DNA of 37,831 bases, taken from Kiloniellaceae bacterium (GTDB lineage: Bacteria > Pseudomonadota > Alphaproteobacteria > Kiloniellales > J153). The DNA is taken from positions 1 to 37,831 of the forward strand of contig JAJFGL010000026.1 of assembly GCA_021776135.1 (NCBI GenBank), given 5' to 3'. The notes beneath the pieces were generated by a model, which had not been told where the DNA came from, made no database searches, and saw only the letters and a program-made list of their open reading frames with translations. Positions 1 to 8,464 of the stretch are shown one piece after another; within the stretch, counting starts at the first letter, position 1, and every line of letters begins with the position of its first letter. The position numbers and the translations under genes were made by a program.

Positions 1-138
1 GTCGAGCGTTTCTTCAACAAACTCAAACATTTCCGCGCTGTCGCCACACGCTATGACAAGCGCGACGACAACTATCTCGCCTCCGTTAAACTTGCTTCAC
101 TGCGAATATGGCTTCGATTTAATGAGTCGGTGACCTAG
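1..138 (+). CDS. IS5-family transposase, C-terminal end (cut by window edge)
   Basis: The window opens in the last 45 codons of a reading frame that begins VERFFNKLKHFRAVATRYDK and ends FNESVT followed by TAG. This is the characteristic C-terminus of IS5-family (IS427-like) DDE transposases: the ERFFN..K.FR..ATRYDK block carries the last catalytic Glu region. The start and most of the protein lie outside the window. The stop is only 9 bp from the end of the convergent dctM gene, so the element abuts the transporter. I could not identify its terminal repeat. Confidence 0.85.
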   Translation, partial: VERFFNKLKHFRAVATRYDKRDDNYLASVKLASLRIWLRFNESVT

Positions 139-147
139 AGCAACTTG

Positions 148-1434
148 CTAACGATCGTACATGAGCGACGGCATCCATAGCGTGATTTCGGGCACGAAGA
201 CCATGATGACGATGGCCGCGATCAGGACGAAGACGTAGGGCAAGGCCGACTTCGACAGGCTTTCGATCGAACAGCCGGTCAGGCGCATGGCCACGAAGAG
301 ATTGACCCCAAGGGGCGGGGTCAGGAATCCGATCTCGCAGCACAGCACGAAGATGATGCCGAAATGCACCGGGTCGACGCCCATGGCGGTAACCACGGGC
401 AGGAGCACCGGCGTCAAGAGAATGATCTGGGCGATGGTATCCATCCACATGCCGATGAAGATCAGCAAGGCGCAGACGATCAAGAGGATCACGTACTTGT
501 TGTCCGAGAGGCCGGATATCCACTGGGCCATGTCCTGGGGTATGTTCTGCAGGGTCAGGATTTGGCCGAAGATGGTGGCGGTGGCGATGATAACCAGAAC
601 CGAACCGCTGATGGTGGCGCTGAAAATGAAAGTTTCCTTCAGCTTTTTCAGGGTCATCTCCCGGTACACGAAGACCGAAACCAGCAGGCCGTAAACCACC
701 GCGACAACCGCCGATTCGGTCGGGGTGAAGACCGCGGTATAGATGCCGCCCAAGATGATAACCGGCGCCAGCAGGGCCCAAATCCCATCCTTCAAGGCGC
801 GTAGGAAGGCGCCGAAATCCATCTTCGCGTCAGCCGAGCGGTAACCGCTTCGCCGCGACAGGAAATAGGCCATCGCGGTCAGCATCAGGCCGACCGCGAT
901 ACCGGGCACGATGCCGGCGGCGAAGAGGCGCGGTATCGAAGTCTCGGAAGAGACGCCGTAGATGATCATCGGCACCGAGGGCGGGATCAAAATACCCAGG
1001 GTGCCGCCCGAGGCAGTCACCGCGCCGGCGAAGTTGGGCGAATAGCCTTGCCGCAGCATGGAGGGAATCATGATCGAACCGATGGCGGCGACGGTCGGCG
1101 GGCCGGAGCCCGAGATGGCAGCAAAGAACATGCACGCCAAGATGGTCACGATCGCCAAGCCGCCGTAGGTGCGGCCGATCAGCGGCATGAAGATACCGAC
1201 AATGCGTTGCGACAGACCGCCCCGTTCCATGATGCCGCCGGCCAGGATGAACAGCGGTATGGCAATCAGGGGAAAGGAATTCAGCGATTCGAACATCACC
1301 TGCACGAGGAAGGTGATCGGCAAACCGGCGATGATGATGGCGACAACGGCCGAAAGACCCATGGAAGTCGCGATCGGCACACCAAGCAGCAGGCAGACCA
1401 GGAAGGTTACGCCTATGGCCAGGCCGACACTCAT
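148..1434 (-). CDS. dctM: TRAP transporter large permease (DctM type)
   Basis: Large membrane subunit of a tripartite ATP-independent periplasmic transporter, which couples sodium gradient energy to uptake of organic anions delivered by the binding protein. At 428 residues it has the usual family length. It is almost entirely hydrophobic, with about a dozen membrane segments and the conserved loops GVPIA near the N-terminus, SGSGPPTVAAIGSIMIP around residue 110 and GGTLGILIPPSVPMIIYG around residue 145. The start overlaps the stop of dctQ by 4 bp (ATGA), so the two subunits are translationally coupled. The C-terminus is complete although an IS5 element lies 9 bp beyond it. Substrate cannot be read from this subunit. 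Confidence 0.95.
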   Translation of the reverse strand: MSVGLAIGVTFLVCLLLGVPIATSMGLSAVVAIIIAGLPITFLVQVMFESLNSFPLIAIPLFILAGGIMERGGLSQRIVGIFMPLIGRTYGGLAIVTILACMFFAAISGSGPPTVAAIGSIMIPSMLRQGYSPNFAGAVTASGGTLGILIPPSVPMIIYGVSSETSIPRLFAAGIVPGIAVGLMLTAMAYFLSRRSGYRSADAKMDFGAFLRALKDGIWALLAPVIILGGIYTAVFTPTESAVVAVVYGLLVSVFVYREMTLKKLKETFIFSATISGSVLVIIATATIFGQILTLQNIPQDMAQWISGLSDNKYVILLIVCALLIFIGMWMDTIAQIILLTPVLLPVVTAMGVDPVHFGIIFVLCCEIGFLTPPLGVNLFVAMRLTGCSIESLSKSALPYVFVLIAAIVIMVFVPEITLWMPSLMYDR

Positions 1435-1973
1435 GACCCGCCTCCACCCGCCGGGCCTTCGATGATACTTTCGGCGGCCTCAAGCTCGGCTTCGTTCATG
1501 GTCTTTTGAAAATAGTAGGGGTCGAAGAGATTGACCGCCACGCGCAGGGTGAATACCAAGAAGATCACCGGGATCGGCAAGAAAATCCACAGCATGTTGA
1601 TATCGGTGATCATGGCCCGGTAGGGATACTCCAGGATCGATTCCAGATAGAGAATGCTGCCGTAGAGAACCACGAGATTGAAACCGATCCACAGAACGTC
1701 GCCCAGGCGCAGCAGCCAGAGGGAGATACCCCTGGGTAAAATATGAAAATGCGCGGTGATACGGATGTGGTGATAGCTGCAGGTCGCGTAACTGCACCCC
1801 AGCCAGCAGAACCAGATGAACAGAAAGCGCGCCATTTCTTCCGACCATTCGATCGGCAGCTTGAATATGAAGCGCGAAGCCACTTGCAGGAACACCACCG
1901 CGACCAAGAGGCCGAGCAGGACCATAAGCATGGTGTAATCGAAACGATTGAGCCATATCATCAATCGTTTCAT
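1431..1973 (-). CDS. dctQ: TRAP transporter small permease (DctQ type)
   Basis: Small membrane subunit of the same TRAP transporter, joining the large permease. It has four predicted membrane helices and the family hallmark EWSEEMARFLFIWFCWLG around residues 40-60. I chose ATG at 1973 (180 residues) over a GTG 30 bp upstream: an AGGGG ribosome binding site stands about 9 bases before the ATG and the residues that follow (MKRLMIWLNRFDY) resemble family N-termini. It lies 85 bp downstream of dctP and overlaps dctM by 4 bp. Confidence 0.93.
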   Translation of the reverse strand: MKRLMIWLNRFDYTMLMVLLGLLVAVVFLQVASRFIFKLPIEWSEEMARFLFIWFCWLGCSYATCSYHHIRITAHFHILPRGISLWLLRLGDVLWIGFNLVVLYGSILYLESILEYPYRAMITDINMLWIFLPIPVIFLVFTLRVAVNLFDPYYFQKTMNEAELEAAESIIEGPAGGGGS

Positions 1974-2058
1974 TGCTTTTTTCCCCTCAAACCCCTTGGC
2001 CACTGGGACGGTGGCATGCCGTTCGCCACCGCCCCGCCCGGCAAGACTTAACCCAAAC

Positions 2059-3042
2059 CTACATCGACGACTTAGTCAGACGGTCGATCAAGTCGCGGCC
2101 ACCGACACGCTCCTCGAACTCCGGCCACACACCGCGCGCCTTGTCGAAGAACTTGGCGCGGGCCTCGGCCGAAAGCTCGATAACCTCCATGCCCACTTCC
2201 TTGGCCTTGGCCAAACCGTCTTCGTCGCACTTGGCGGTCAGGCCCCAGGAGTATGCGCCCGCATCGCGGCCGGCGTCCATGATCGCGCCCTGTTCCTTGT
2301 CGGTCAGGGAGTTGAACTTGCGGTCGTTCATGACCACCATGCCGAAGCCGGTGAAGAGGTTCGAGGTCGTCAGATGCTTCTGCACTTCATAGTATTTGAG
2401 CGACAGAACATCGCAGGGCGACATGTCGGCGCCGTCCACCGTCTTTTGCTGCAAGGCGGTAAAAAGCTCGGCGAAAGCGACCGGCGTCGGGTTGGCGCCG
2501 AAGGACTTGTAGGTCGCGTTCATGACCGGGCTGCCCGGCGAGCGGATCAGCATGCCGTCCAAATCCGAAATCTCTTTGATCGAGTTGCGGTTGTTAATCA
2601 ACGAACGGCTGCCCCAAGCGGTGGTGTAGACGACGCGCAGGCCGGTCGCCTTACGGAAGTTTTCGAAAATCTCATCGCCAACCTTGCCGAAGACCGCCTT
2701 CTGAGCCGAGGGAATGTCCTGGAACAGGGCCGGCAGACTGAAGATATCGATACGCTTGTCGAACTGCGCCAGGTTGTTGCTGGACACGATGGCCAGGTCT
2801 TGCGCGCCCAGCTGCACGGTCTTGGCCTGGGACACGTCGTTGCCCAACTGCGCGCAGCAAAGCGTATCGACCGTAACCGAACCGCCGGTCAGTTCCTTGA
2901 CCTGCTCGGCGAAGCGCACCGCGCCCTTGTGATAGACGTTATCGGCGCTGGAGACATGGCCCAGCTTCAGAACCGTTTCCGCCCCGGCGGGTGCCGCGGC
3001 CAAGAAAATCGCGCTCAACGCAACTGCAAAGATTTTACGCAT
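2059..3042 (-). CDS. dctP: TRAP transporter periplasmic substrate-binding protein (DctP type)
   Basis: Solute-binding component that captures the substrate in the periplasm. It has a cleavable signal peptide of about 21 residues ending AGA, then a 306-residue mature protein of normal length. Family landmarks include LGHVSSADNVYHKGA (28-42), AWGSR with Arg146, and LIRSPGSP with Arg167, the arginine that in this family normally binds the substrate carboxylate. The start is well supported: GGAGG stands 8 bases before the ATG. The MITE-like element at 3125-3422 lies directly upstream, so the gene may depend on a promoter in or beside that element or on read-through from the PLP enzyme. A nearby PLP lyase makes an amino acid or sulfonated amino acid possible, but that is inference. 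Confidence 0.94.
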   Translation of the reverse strand: MRKIFAVALSAIFLAAAPAGAETVLKLGHVSSADNVYHKGAVRFAEQVKELTGGSVTVDTLCCAQLGNDVSQAKTVQLGAQDLAIVSSNNLAQFDKRIDIFSLPALFQDIPSAQKAVFGKVGDEIFENFRKATGLRVVYTTAWGSRSLINNRNSIKEISDLDGMLIRSPGSPVMNATYKSFGANPTPVAFAELFTALQQKTVDGADMSPCDVLSLKYYEVQKHLTTSNLFTGFGMVVMNDRKFNSLTDKEQGAIMDAGRDAGAYSWGLTAKCDEDGLAKAKEVGMEVIELSAEARAKFFDKARGVWPEFEERVGGRDLIDRLTKSSM

Positions 3043-3124
3043 GTTCCTTACCTCCTCGGTTTATGACTCTTGTTATAACTCATGGCGTTGGCGGACGCCC
3101 GTCCGCCGTTCGTTTCAAACTCCG

Positions 3125-3422
3125 CTAGGGCCTGTTGACAATGTGGATGCCGCCGAGGCGGGATCGGATTATCCCACCCGTTAGGAGCGGACGGCGCCGT
3201 GTGGCAGGCCCCCCACAAGCCGTTCGCGACGCGGCGGGTGGGATAAGACGACCCGTCCCAGCGGGATTGAGCCAAGATGACGCGATGCCGCGTCGCTCGT
3301 CCTTAGACGCGATGCCGCGTCGGGCGTCCTTGAATATGCGCTGCATGTCCTACGTCCTCGCTCCTAACCTCGCGTCATTTTGACCCAACCGCGACGCCAT
3401 CCACATTGTCAACAGGCCCTAG
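3125..3422. mobile_element. 298-bp MITE-like element with 25-bp perfect terminal inverted repeats
   Basis: Positions 3125-3149 and 3398-3422 are perfect 25-bp inverted copies, starting CTAGGGCCTGTTGACAAT. Both ends begin with the palindrome CTAG, so a CTAG or TA target duplication cannot be told apart from the repeat itself. Several IS5 and IS630 subgroups target such sites. The element is too short for a transposase. Inside is another inverted pair (3169-3180 and 3235-3246, TTATCCCACCCG and its complement) and a tandem repeat at 3279-3332. Open frames within it show no protein-like features. The right end covers the stop codon of the PLP enzyme, and the left end is 82 bp upstream of the dctP start. 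Confidence 0.8.
3279..3332. repeat. Two tandem 27-bp units inside the MITE
   Basis: Units 3279-3305 and 3306-3332 are adjacent copies that differ at three positions. Each starts with the near-palindrome GACGCGATGCCGCGTC and ends CGTCCTT. The dyad could form small hairpins or a protein-binding site. I see no further copies in the window. Confidence 0.75.
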
Positions 3423-4417
3423 GCCAGCAGGACATCCCGATACGCGAACAAGGCCGCGGAGCCGCCGGTGTGCAAAAATACAACATTTTGACCCTTGGCA
3501 AAGGCCCCTTGACGGATCAGGCCGATCAGCCCGGCCATGCCCTTGCCGGAATAGACCGGGTCCAGCAGTAACCCTTCGTGGCGTGCGGCCATCTGGACCG
3601 CCTCGACCATCGACGCCGTCGGCTGACCGTAACCGGGACCGACATAGCCATCGTCGGCGACCACGGAGTCGCGCGCCAAGCCGGTCTTGATGCCGAGGTA
3701 TTCGGCGGTCTCCGAGGCCAGGCGGTAGACGGCCTCCTCCTGCTTTTCCTTGGGTTGCCGGACGCTGATGCCAAGGACCGCGATACCGCTGTTGCAGCCT
3801 TCGAGTCCGGCCACCAAACCGGCCTGGGTGCCGGCGCTGCCGGTGCCGTGGACGATGGTGTCGATGCGCAGGCCGGTATCGTTCGCCTGTTGCAGCAATT
3901 CCAAGGCGCAGTTGACATAGCCCAGGGCGCCGACCCGATTGGAGCCGCCGCCGGGAATGTAATAGGGCTTGCCGCCGCGCGCGCGAACCTCGTCGGCCAG
4001 CTCCAGGGCGGCCGCGTTCATGTCGGTCCCGCCGGGGCGAAAACCGATCCGCGCGCCGTACAACTCATCCAACAGCACGTTGCCGGTGGTCTCGTACTCC
4101 GGCCCGGTGTCGGGCACGCGCCGCTCCAAGAGAATTTCGCAGGCGAGCCCGAACTTGCAGGCCGCCGCCGCTGTTTGGCGAGCATGGTTGGATTGCACCG
4201 CGCCTTGGGTGATGACGGTGTCGGCGCCCTGCTCCAGGGCCTCGCCGATCAGGAATTCCAGCTTGCGGGTCTTGTTGCCGCCGCCCGCCAGGCCCGTGCA
4301 GTCGTCCCGCTTGACGTAAAGATTAGGGCCGTCCAAGAGCCGGGTGAGATTCGTCATCGGCTCCAAAGCCGTCGGCGCGTGGCACAATTTCACACGCGAA
4401 AATCGAGACAGGTTCAT
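3419..4417 (-). CDS. PLP-dependent D-cysteine desulfhydrase / L-cysteate sulfo-lyase family enzyme
   Basis: Fold-type II PLP enzyme of the ACC deaminase/D-cysteine desulfhydrase family, whose members remove sulfide or sulfite plus ammonia from cysteine-like amino acids to give pyruvate. At 332 residues it has family length. The PLP lysine is Lys49 in [15 protein letters not shown], and [12 protein letters not shown] (75-86) and the glycine-rich [11 protein letters not shown] phosphate loop follow. The [11 protein letters not shown] and [10 protein letters not shown] segments are shared by D-cysteine desulfhydrase (DcyD) and cysteate sulfo-lyase (CuyA), and I cannot separate them by eye. I chose ATG 4417 because GAGGGAG precedes it by about 6 bases; an upstream start would add five residues. 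The stop codon TAG lies in the CTAG end of the MITE. Neighbours are a LysR regulator upstream and the TRAP genes downstream. Confidence 0.85.
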   Translation of the reverse strand: MNLSRFSRVKLCHAPTALEPMTNLTRLLDGPNLYVKRDDCTGLAGGGNKTRKLEFLIGEALEQGADTVITQGAVQSNHARQTAAAACKFGLACEILLERRVPDTGPEYETTGNVLLDELYGARIGFRPGGTDMNAAALELADEVRARGGKPYYIPGGGSNRVGALGYVNCALELLQQANDTGLRIDTIVHGTGSAGTQAGLVAGLEGCNSGIAVLGISVRQPKEKQEEAVYRLASETAEYLGIKTGLARDSVVADDGYVGPGYGQPTASMVEAVQMAARHEGLLLDPVYSGKGMAGLIGLIRQGAFAKGQNVVFLHTGGSAALFAYRDVLLA

Positions 4418-4550
4418 GTTGCGCTCCCTCACCGCTTCGGCTTCGGCCGACTCACGGTCTGTTGTTTTTTCTTGTTGGAGTCAGGGTAGTGACAGCGCCA
4501 CCGGCAAAGCCAATGCTATGTCGGAACCAAACTATGATTGTTACGCATAG

Positions 4551-5456
4551 TTAGCTTCCGTCTTGGGACACGGTTTGGGCGGCATCCCAGATCGCCTCGA
4601 CCTGGGGATTTCCGCGATCCGGGGTCCGGTAGAGGCGCACGCCAAGGGGGATATCCCAGTGCGCAGCCCCGGCCCGCCGCAAACGGCCATCGCTCAACGC
4701 TGGCCCGATCGAAGATTCCGGCAGCCAAGCGACCCCGTGCCCGGCCAGCGCCATGGCCTTCAAGCCCTCGGCCATGGCATTTTCGTAAACCGTGTGCAGC
4801 CGGCAGTCCGGACTGTCCCGCAATTTCACCGCCACCGCGCGGCCCAGAAAGGCATCCGGCCCGTAAGCCAAGAAGGGTATCGCCTTGGCCCCGCGCCCAG
4901 GCAGGGAAAAGCGCGGCCGGCGGCCTGGCCCCTTGGGCACGCAGACGGGAATCAAACGGTCCCCGCCAATCCGCAGGGCGGAAAATCTTAGCGGATCGAT
5001 CACGACCGGTAATTCCGGGTGCACGAAACACAGGGCGAAATCGACATCGCCTTCGATCAGGGCCTGCAGGCAGTTGTGCATGTTGTCCGCCTGCAAGGTG
5101 GAATCGAAGGCGCCGGCCTCGGCTTTGACAAGGCCGAGCCAAGCGGGAAAGAAAGACAGCGCCAGGGTATGCAGGGCGGCGAAGCGCACCCGGCCGCCGC
5201 CGCTGGCGCGCAGGTCCGCACGGGCCAGCTGCAGGCTGCGCAGCACCTCCCCCGCGACGCCGAGAAAGGCCTGGCCCGCCGGCGTCAGCGCGGTCGGATA
5301 CGTGCTTCGATCGACCAGCGGTGCGCCGAGCCAGTTTTCCAACGCCTTAATGCGCCGGCTGAAGGCCGACTGCGTGATATTGCGTTCTTGCGCGGCACGC
5401 GAAAAATTGTTCGTACGGGCCAGGCACAAAAAGTCCTCAAGCCAGGTCAGTTCCAT
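4551..5456 (-). CDS. LysR-family regulator, HypT/YjiE-like
   Basis: LysR-type transcription factor of 301 residues. The N-terminal winged helix-turn-helix spans about 1-60 (MELTWLEDFLCLARTNNFSR, then QSAFSRRIKALENWLGAPL and DRSTYP), followed by an effector-binding domain from about residue 88. The MELxWLEDFL start and DRSTYP motif are typical of the HypT/YjiE branch, whose E. coli member responds to hypochlorite and controls sulfur amino acid genes. It is co-directional with the PLP enzyme (133-bp gap) rather than divergent, so autoregulated co-expression or control of the 133-bp promoter region are both possible. Assignment to LysR is firm; the branch is inferred. Confidence 0.9.
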   Translation of the reverse strand: MELTWLEDFLCLARTNNFSRAAQERNITQSAFSRRIKALENWLGAPLVDRSTYPTALTPAGQAFLGVAGEVLRSLQLARADLRASGGGRVRFAALHTLALSFFPAWLGLVKAEAGAFDSTLQADNMHNCLQALIEGDVDFALCFVHPELPVVIDPLRFSALRIGGDRLIPVCVPKGPGRRPRFSLPGRGAKAIPFLAYGPDAFLGRAVAVKLRDSPDCRLHTVYENAMAEGLKAMALAGHGVAWLPESSIGPALSDGRLRRAGAAHWDIPLGVRLYRTPDRGNPQVEAIWDAAQTVSQDGS

Positions 5457-6223
5457 GAGCCGCGCCCCAAGAGATCAAGTTTGCCGCCCCTGCGCGCCAA
5501 GCATCCTACCCCCAGGCGCCGCACGCAACGGCTATCAACACCCTCGGTTCCTAGCTTGCCAGCATTTCGGTGAGGATATGGTTCACGTAGGTTACCAAAA
5601 TGTCCAGCTCGGCGCTCGTGATCGGAAGAAAATCCGGCAAATCGCAGGTAGCTACGTAACATACGTCATATGCGGGCACGAGTGCGGCGCGATATCGTCC
5701 ACGGTGTCGGAAATCTTCCGGCCTGAAAGAGCCATCCGGTCATGGATTGCAGGTCGCGACCTTTCGAGGATATTTCCACGCGAAGCTATACCTTCACCCA
5801 AATGGTCAAACCCTCTCCTGGGCCATCCGCCTTTTCGCACCTATCAAATTATACTACAGGCGCGTAAGCAGCGCAGAGAGAACACTCAGCCCAGATCTGG
5901 AAGACCGCTCCTGGCTATTTCCGACCGCTATGGTGACGTCCTCGCACTGTCCGGACTGGCCCCAATTTCGGACATTCCTGCGCTGATATCCCGATTTGAA
6001 TCGATTGTGGCCGCTTAGGACCCAACTACAGACATCCTCCGGGGGACCGCTCGACGGCTGGAAATAGCCCAACTTGGACATTCAACTCTGCCGTTGACAC
6101 CTGGCTAAGGGGCCTCGAAAATCAGCAGCAAGAGTAGAAAAGTCTGCATACTCCAGTAACTTTTCAAGCGGCTCAAACGCACCACATATTTTCCTCAGTT
6201 GATGCAAGCGTGAGAGATATCGA
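5457..6223. other. 767-bp stretch without a convincing gene
   Basis: Base composition drops visibly compared with the flanking operons and the open frames here are short, without domain motifs or ribosome binding sites. One plus-frame run ending at 6018 (ISDRYGDVLALSGLAPISD) looks protein-like for about 40 residues but I do not recognise it, and it may be decayed coding sequence. The stretch must hold the promoter of the LysR gene on the minus side and of the deformylase-like gene on the plus side. A TTGACA occurs at 6093 without a clear matching -10. Confidence 0.5.
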
Positions 6224-6820
6224 ATGACTATCCGGAAGATTGCCCTGATGGGCAATCCCATATTGAGCCGAGTTGCGGAACCGGTGGACGATCCGACGGA
6301 CCCGGCGATCTCTGACATTGCGGAAGATATGAAGGACACCCTGATTGATATGGGTGGGTCTTGGATCGCCGCGCCGCAAGTGTTCGAAAGCCTGCGCCTG
6401 GTGGTTTACCGGGAGAATTTGCAGCCGAGCGGCAAAGCGGACCCCTGGGTGGTGCTCGTCAACCCGGTGCTGACGCCACGCGGCGAAGAGATGGTACCGG
6501 GCTGGGAACGCTGTCATTCCATTCCTGGACTGCATGGCAAGGTCGTGCGTTACAAATCTTTGCATATGACCTATCGAACCTTGGAAGATGAGGAAATCAC
6601 CCTCGACGCCACAGGTGTCAAGGCGGCCTTGTTGCAACATGAATGCGATCATTTGGATGGGGTTCTTTATCCCATGCGAATGCGCGACCTTTCCAAACTG
6701 GAGTTCAACGCCGAACCGGGGCACTTGGCGCGAGACATCGCCGAGGGCGCGGAGGTATGGCCGGTTTTGCAAGATCTGGTCGATGCATGGCCCGGGCGTA
6801 GCAGGTGGTTTGACGGCTGA
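6224..6820 (+). CDS. Peptide deformylase-like protein
   Basis: Peptide deformylase superfamily metalloenzyme of 198 residues; canonical members remove the formyl group from new proteins. All catalytic positions are present: Gln52 in WIAAPQ, Cys97 in ERCHSIPG, and His139, Glu140 and His143 in QHECDHLDG. Two motifs are altered: the usual GxGLAAPQ is GGSWIAAPQ and EGCLS is ERCHS. This is typical of divergent extra copies beside the housekeeping enzyme. The usual partner gene fmt is absent, so this is probably not the main deformylase. The ATG at 6224 follows GAGAGA at about 7 bases. It stands alone between two minus-strand operons. Confidence 0.85.
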   Translation: MTIRKIALMGNPILSRVAEPVDDPTDPAISDIAEDMKDTLIDMGGSWIAAPQVFESLRLVVYRENLQPSGKADPWVVLVNPVLTPRGEEMVPGWERCHSIPGLHGKVVRYKSLHMTYRTLEDEEITLDATGVKAALLQHECDHLDGVLYPMRMRDLSKLEFNAEPGHLARDIAEGAEVWPVLQDLVDAWPGRSRWFDG

Positions 6821-6996
6821 CTTAGCCCTACTGCGTCGTATATCGGGTGTTGCGCCGGATCGAGGATCGATGACCTTCTGGCATCGAGGTTTGTTTTGCG
6901 GAAATGGCCAGTACAATCCGTCGCCGCCTCACGGTCTCTAAAGCGCCAGACGGAACCTTTGTTACCCACAGATATCTCATCGCCGACGGGTGCATA

Positions 6997-8448
6997 TCAC
7001 GGCCTCGAGACATGCAGAGGCGGAACCCGGCCGCGCCAGGGCATGGCCTGCTCCAAGGCGGCGGCGAGCTGGAGTAAAGCATGCTCGCTGGCCGGGCCGG
7101 CGGCGAGCTGGACGCCGATCGGCAGACCATTGGAATGCATGGCCAGCGGGAGCGAGATCGCCGGGGTGCCCATCAGGTTGTGGGGCAAGGTGTATTGGGT
7201 CGGAGAGCCGAACAGCTCCTCGGCCATGGTCTGCGCCGTCACGCCCGGCTTGGAGAGGTGGTACCGCCCCCAAGGTTCGGCGACCCAGGCGGTGGTTGGC
7301 GACAGCCAGATGTCGAAATCGTTCCAGAACGCCCCGAGCTTGCGGCGCGCGGCATTCAGGGCGACCCACCGTTGCATGAACCTGGCCGGGGTAATGGTCT
7401 TGGCATAATCGTAAAGGCCGAGGGTGACGGATTCCAAGGTGTCCGGCCCGACCGCCCTGCCGGTGAGCTTGGCGTAACCGTCGATGCGGCTGTCGAAAGC
7501 AAAGAAAAAGATATCCACCATGGCCCTGAGGGTCTCCATGCCGCCCATGTCGGCGTGGGCCGGCTCGACAGAGTGTCCCATGTCCTGCAGGGCCTTACCC
7601 GTGGCGTTGACGGCGGCGGCGACCTCCGGGTCGTTGGCGACGCCCAATAGGTCATCCAGCACAATGCCGATCTTCAGGCGCGGCGGATCCGCCGCCATCA
7701 AGGCGCCATAGCTGTCTTCGGGTTGCGGAATGATGTAAGGGTCGCCGGGCCGGGGCGAAGCGACGCAATCGAGAATCCGGGCGGCGTCGCGCACGCTCTT
7801 GCATTGCGCCAGGTTGGCCGAATAGCCGAAGCCGGCCTCGTCCATGACCGGACCGATCGACACCCGCCCGCGCGAGGGTTTCAGGCCGACGCCGCCGCAC
7901 CAACTCGCCGGTATGCGGATCGAGCCGGCAATGTCCGAGCCATGGGCAGCCGGCACCAGACCGGCGGTCACCGCAGCCTGGGCGCCACCCGATGAGCCGC
8001 CCGCGGAATAGCCTTCTTTCCAGGGGTTGGCGCAATTGCCATAGAGGGTGCTTTCGGCGGTCGCCGACATGGAGTATTCCGGCGCGTGAGAGCGCCCGAG
8101 AATATTGAAGCCGGCGGCCTTCAAGCTATCGACGAAGTAGGTTCCGGTTTCGACCACCATGCCCTCGCACAGACGAGATCCGAATTCAATGCGGCGGCCG
8201 GCCTCGTGACCAAAGACGTCCTTGATCAGGAAGGGCACACCGCGAAACGGCCCCTTGCCCAGCGTGCTCTCGTCCAGATCCTCGATACGGTCGGCATAGG
8301 TTTCGACCACCGCGTTCAAATGGGGGTTGGTTGTCTCGATCGCGTTCGCGGCGGTCAGCGCCAAGTCCTTGGGCGTCACCTGACTCTTGGCAACCAACTC
8401 GGCGAGGCCGGTGGCATCGAAGGCGGCGTATTCGGCAAGCTTCATCAT
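6997..8448 (-). CDS. Amidase signature family hydrolase
   Basis: Amidase-signature enzyme of 483 residues that cleaves a C-N amide bond with a Ser-cisSer-Lys triad. Visible residues are Lys76 in FLIKDVFG, Ser152 in AGGSSGG and Ser176 in GSDIAGSIRIPAS; the 24-residue spacing between the two serines is the family norm. The first of two adjacent ATG codons at 8448 is used; upstream in-frame sequence runs into the preceding gene. It follows the dioxygenase gene by 16 bp and is the last gene of the long operon starting at 17262. The substrate is unknown; the setting suggests an amide released by or linked to the sugar-acid-like compound handled by the operon. Confidence 0.93.
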   Translation of the reverse strand: MMKLAEYAAFDATGLAELVAKSQVTPKDLALTAANAIETTNPHLNAVVETYADRIEDLDESTLGKGPFRGVPFLIKDVFGHEAGRRIEFGSRLCEGMVVETGTYFVDSLKAAGFNILGRSHAPEYSMSATAESTLYGNCANPWKEGYSAGGSSGGAQAAVTAGLVPAAHGSDIAGSIRIPASWCGGVGLKPSRGRVSIGPVMDEAGFGYSANLAQCKSVRDAARILDCVASPRPGDPYIIPQPEDSYGALMAADPPRLKIGIVLDDLLGVANDPEVAAAVNATGKALQDMGHSVEPAHADMGGMETLRAMVDIFFFAFDSRIDGYAKLTGRAVGPDTLESVTLGLYDYAKTITPARFMQRWVALNAARRKLGAFWNDFDIWLSPTTAWVAEPWGRYHLSKPGVTAQTMAEELFGSPTQYTLPHNLMGTPAISLPLAMHSNGLPIGVQLAAGPASEHALLQLAAALEQAMPWRGRVPPLHVSRP

Positions 8449-8464
8449 GAGACTCACTTTGTGG

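Noticed and set aside
1948-3066. 372-codon plus-strand frame opposite dctP
   Set aside because: Antisense to a complete binding-protein gene with signal peptide and ribosome site; no recognisable protein features.
3048-3383. Short open frames within and beside the MITE
   Set aside because: They follow from the repeats and high GC; none has a ribosome site or similarity to a known family.
3125-3422. CRISPR or attachment-site interpretation of the repeats at 3125-3422
   Set aside because: Only two tandem units without spacers, and long perfect inverted ends with a CTAG boundary fit a miniature transposable element better.
4885-6018. 377-codon plus-strand frame across the LysR gene and the gap after it
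   Set aside because: The first half is antisense to the LysR gene. Only the last 40 residues look protein-like and they have no start of their own.
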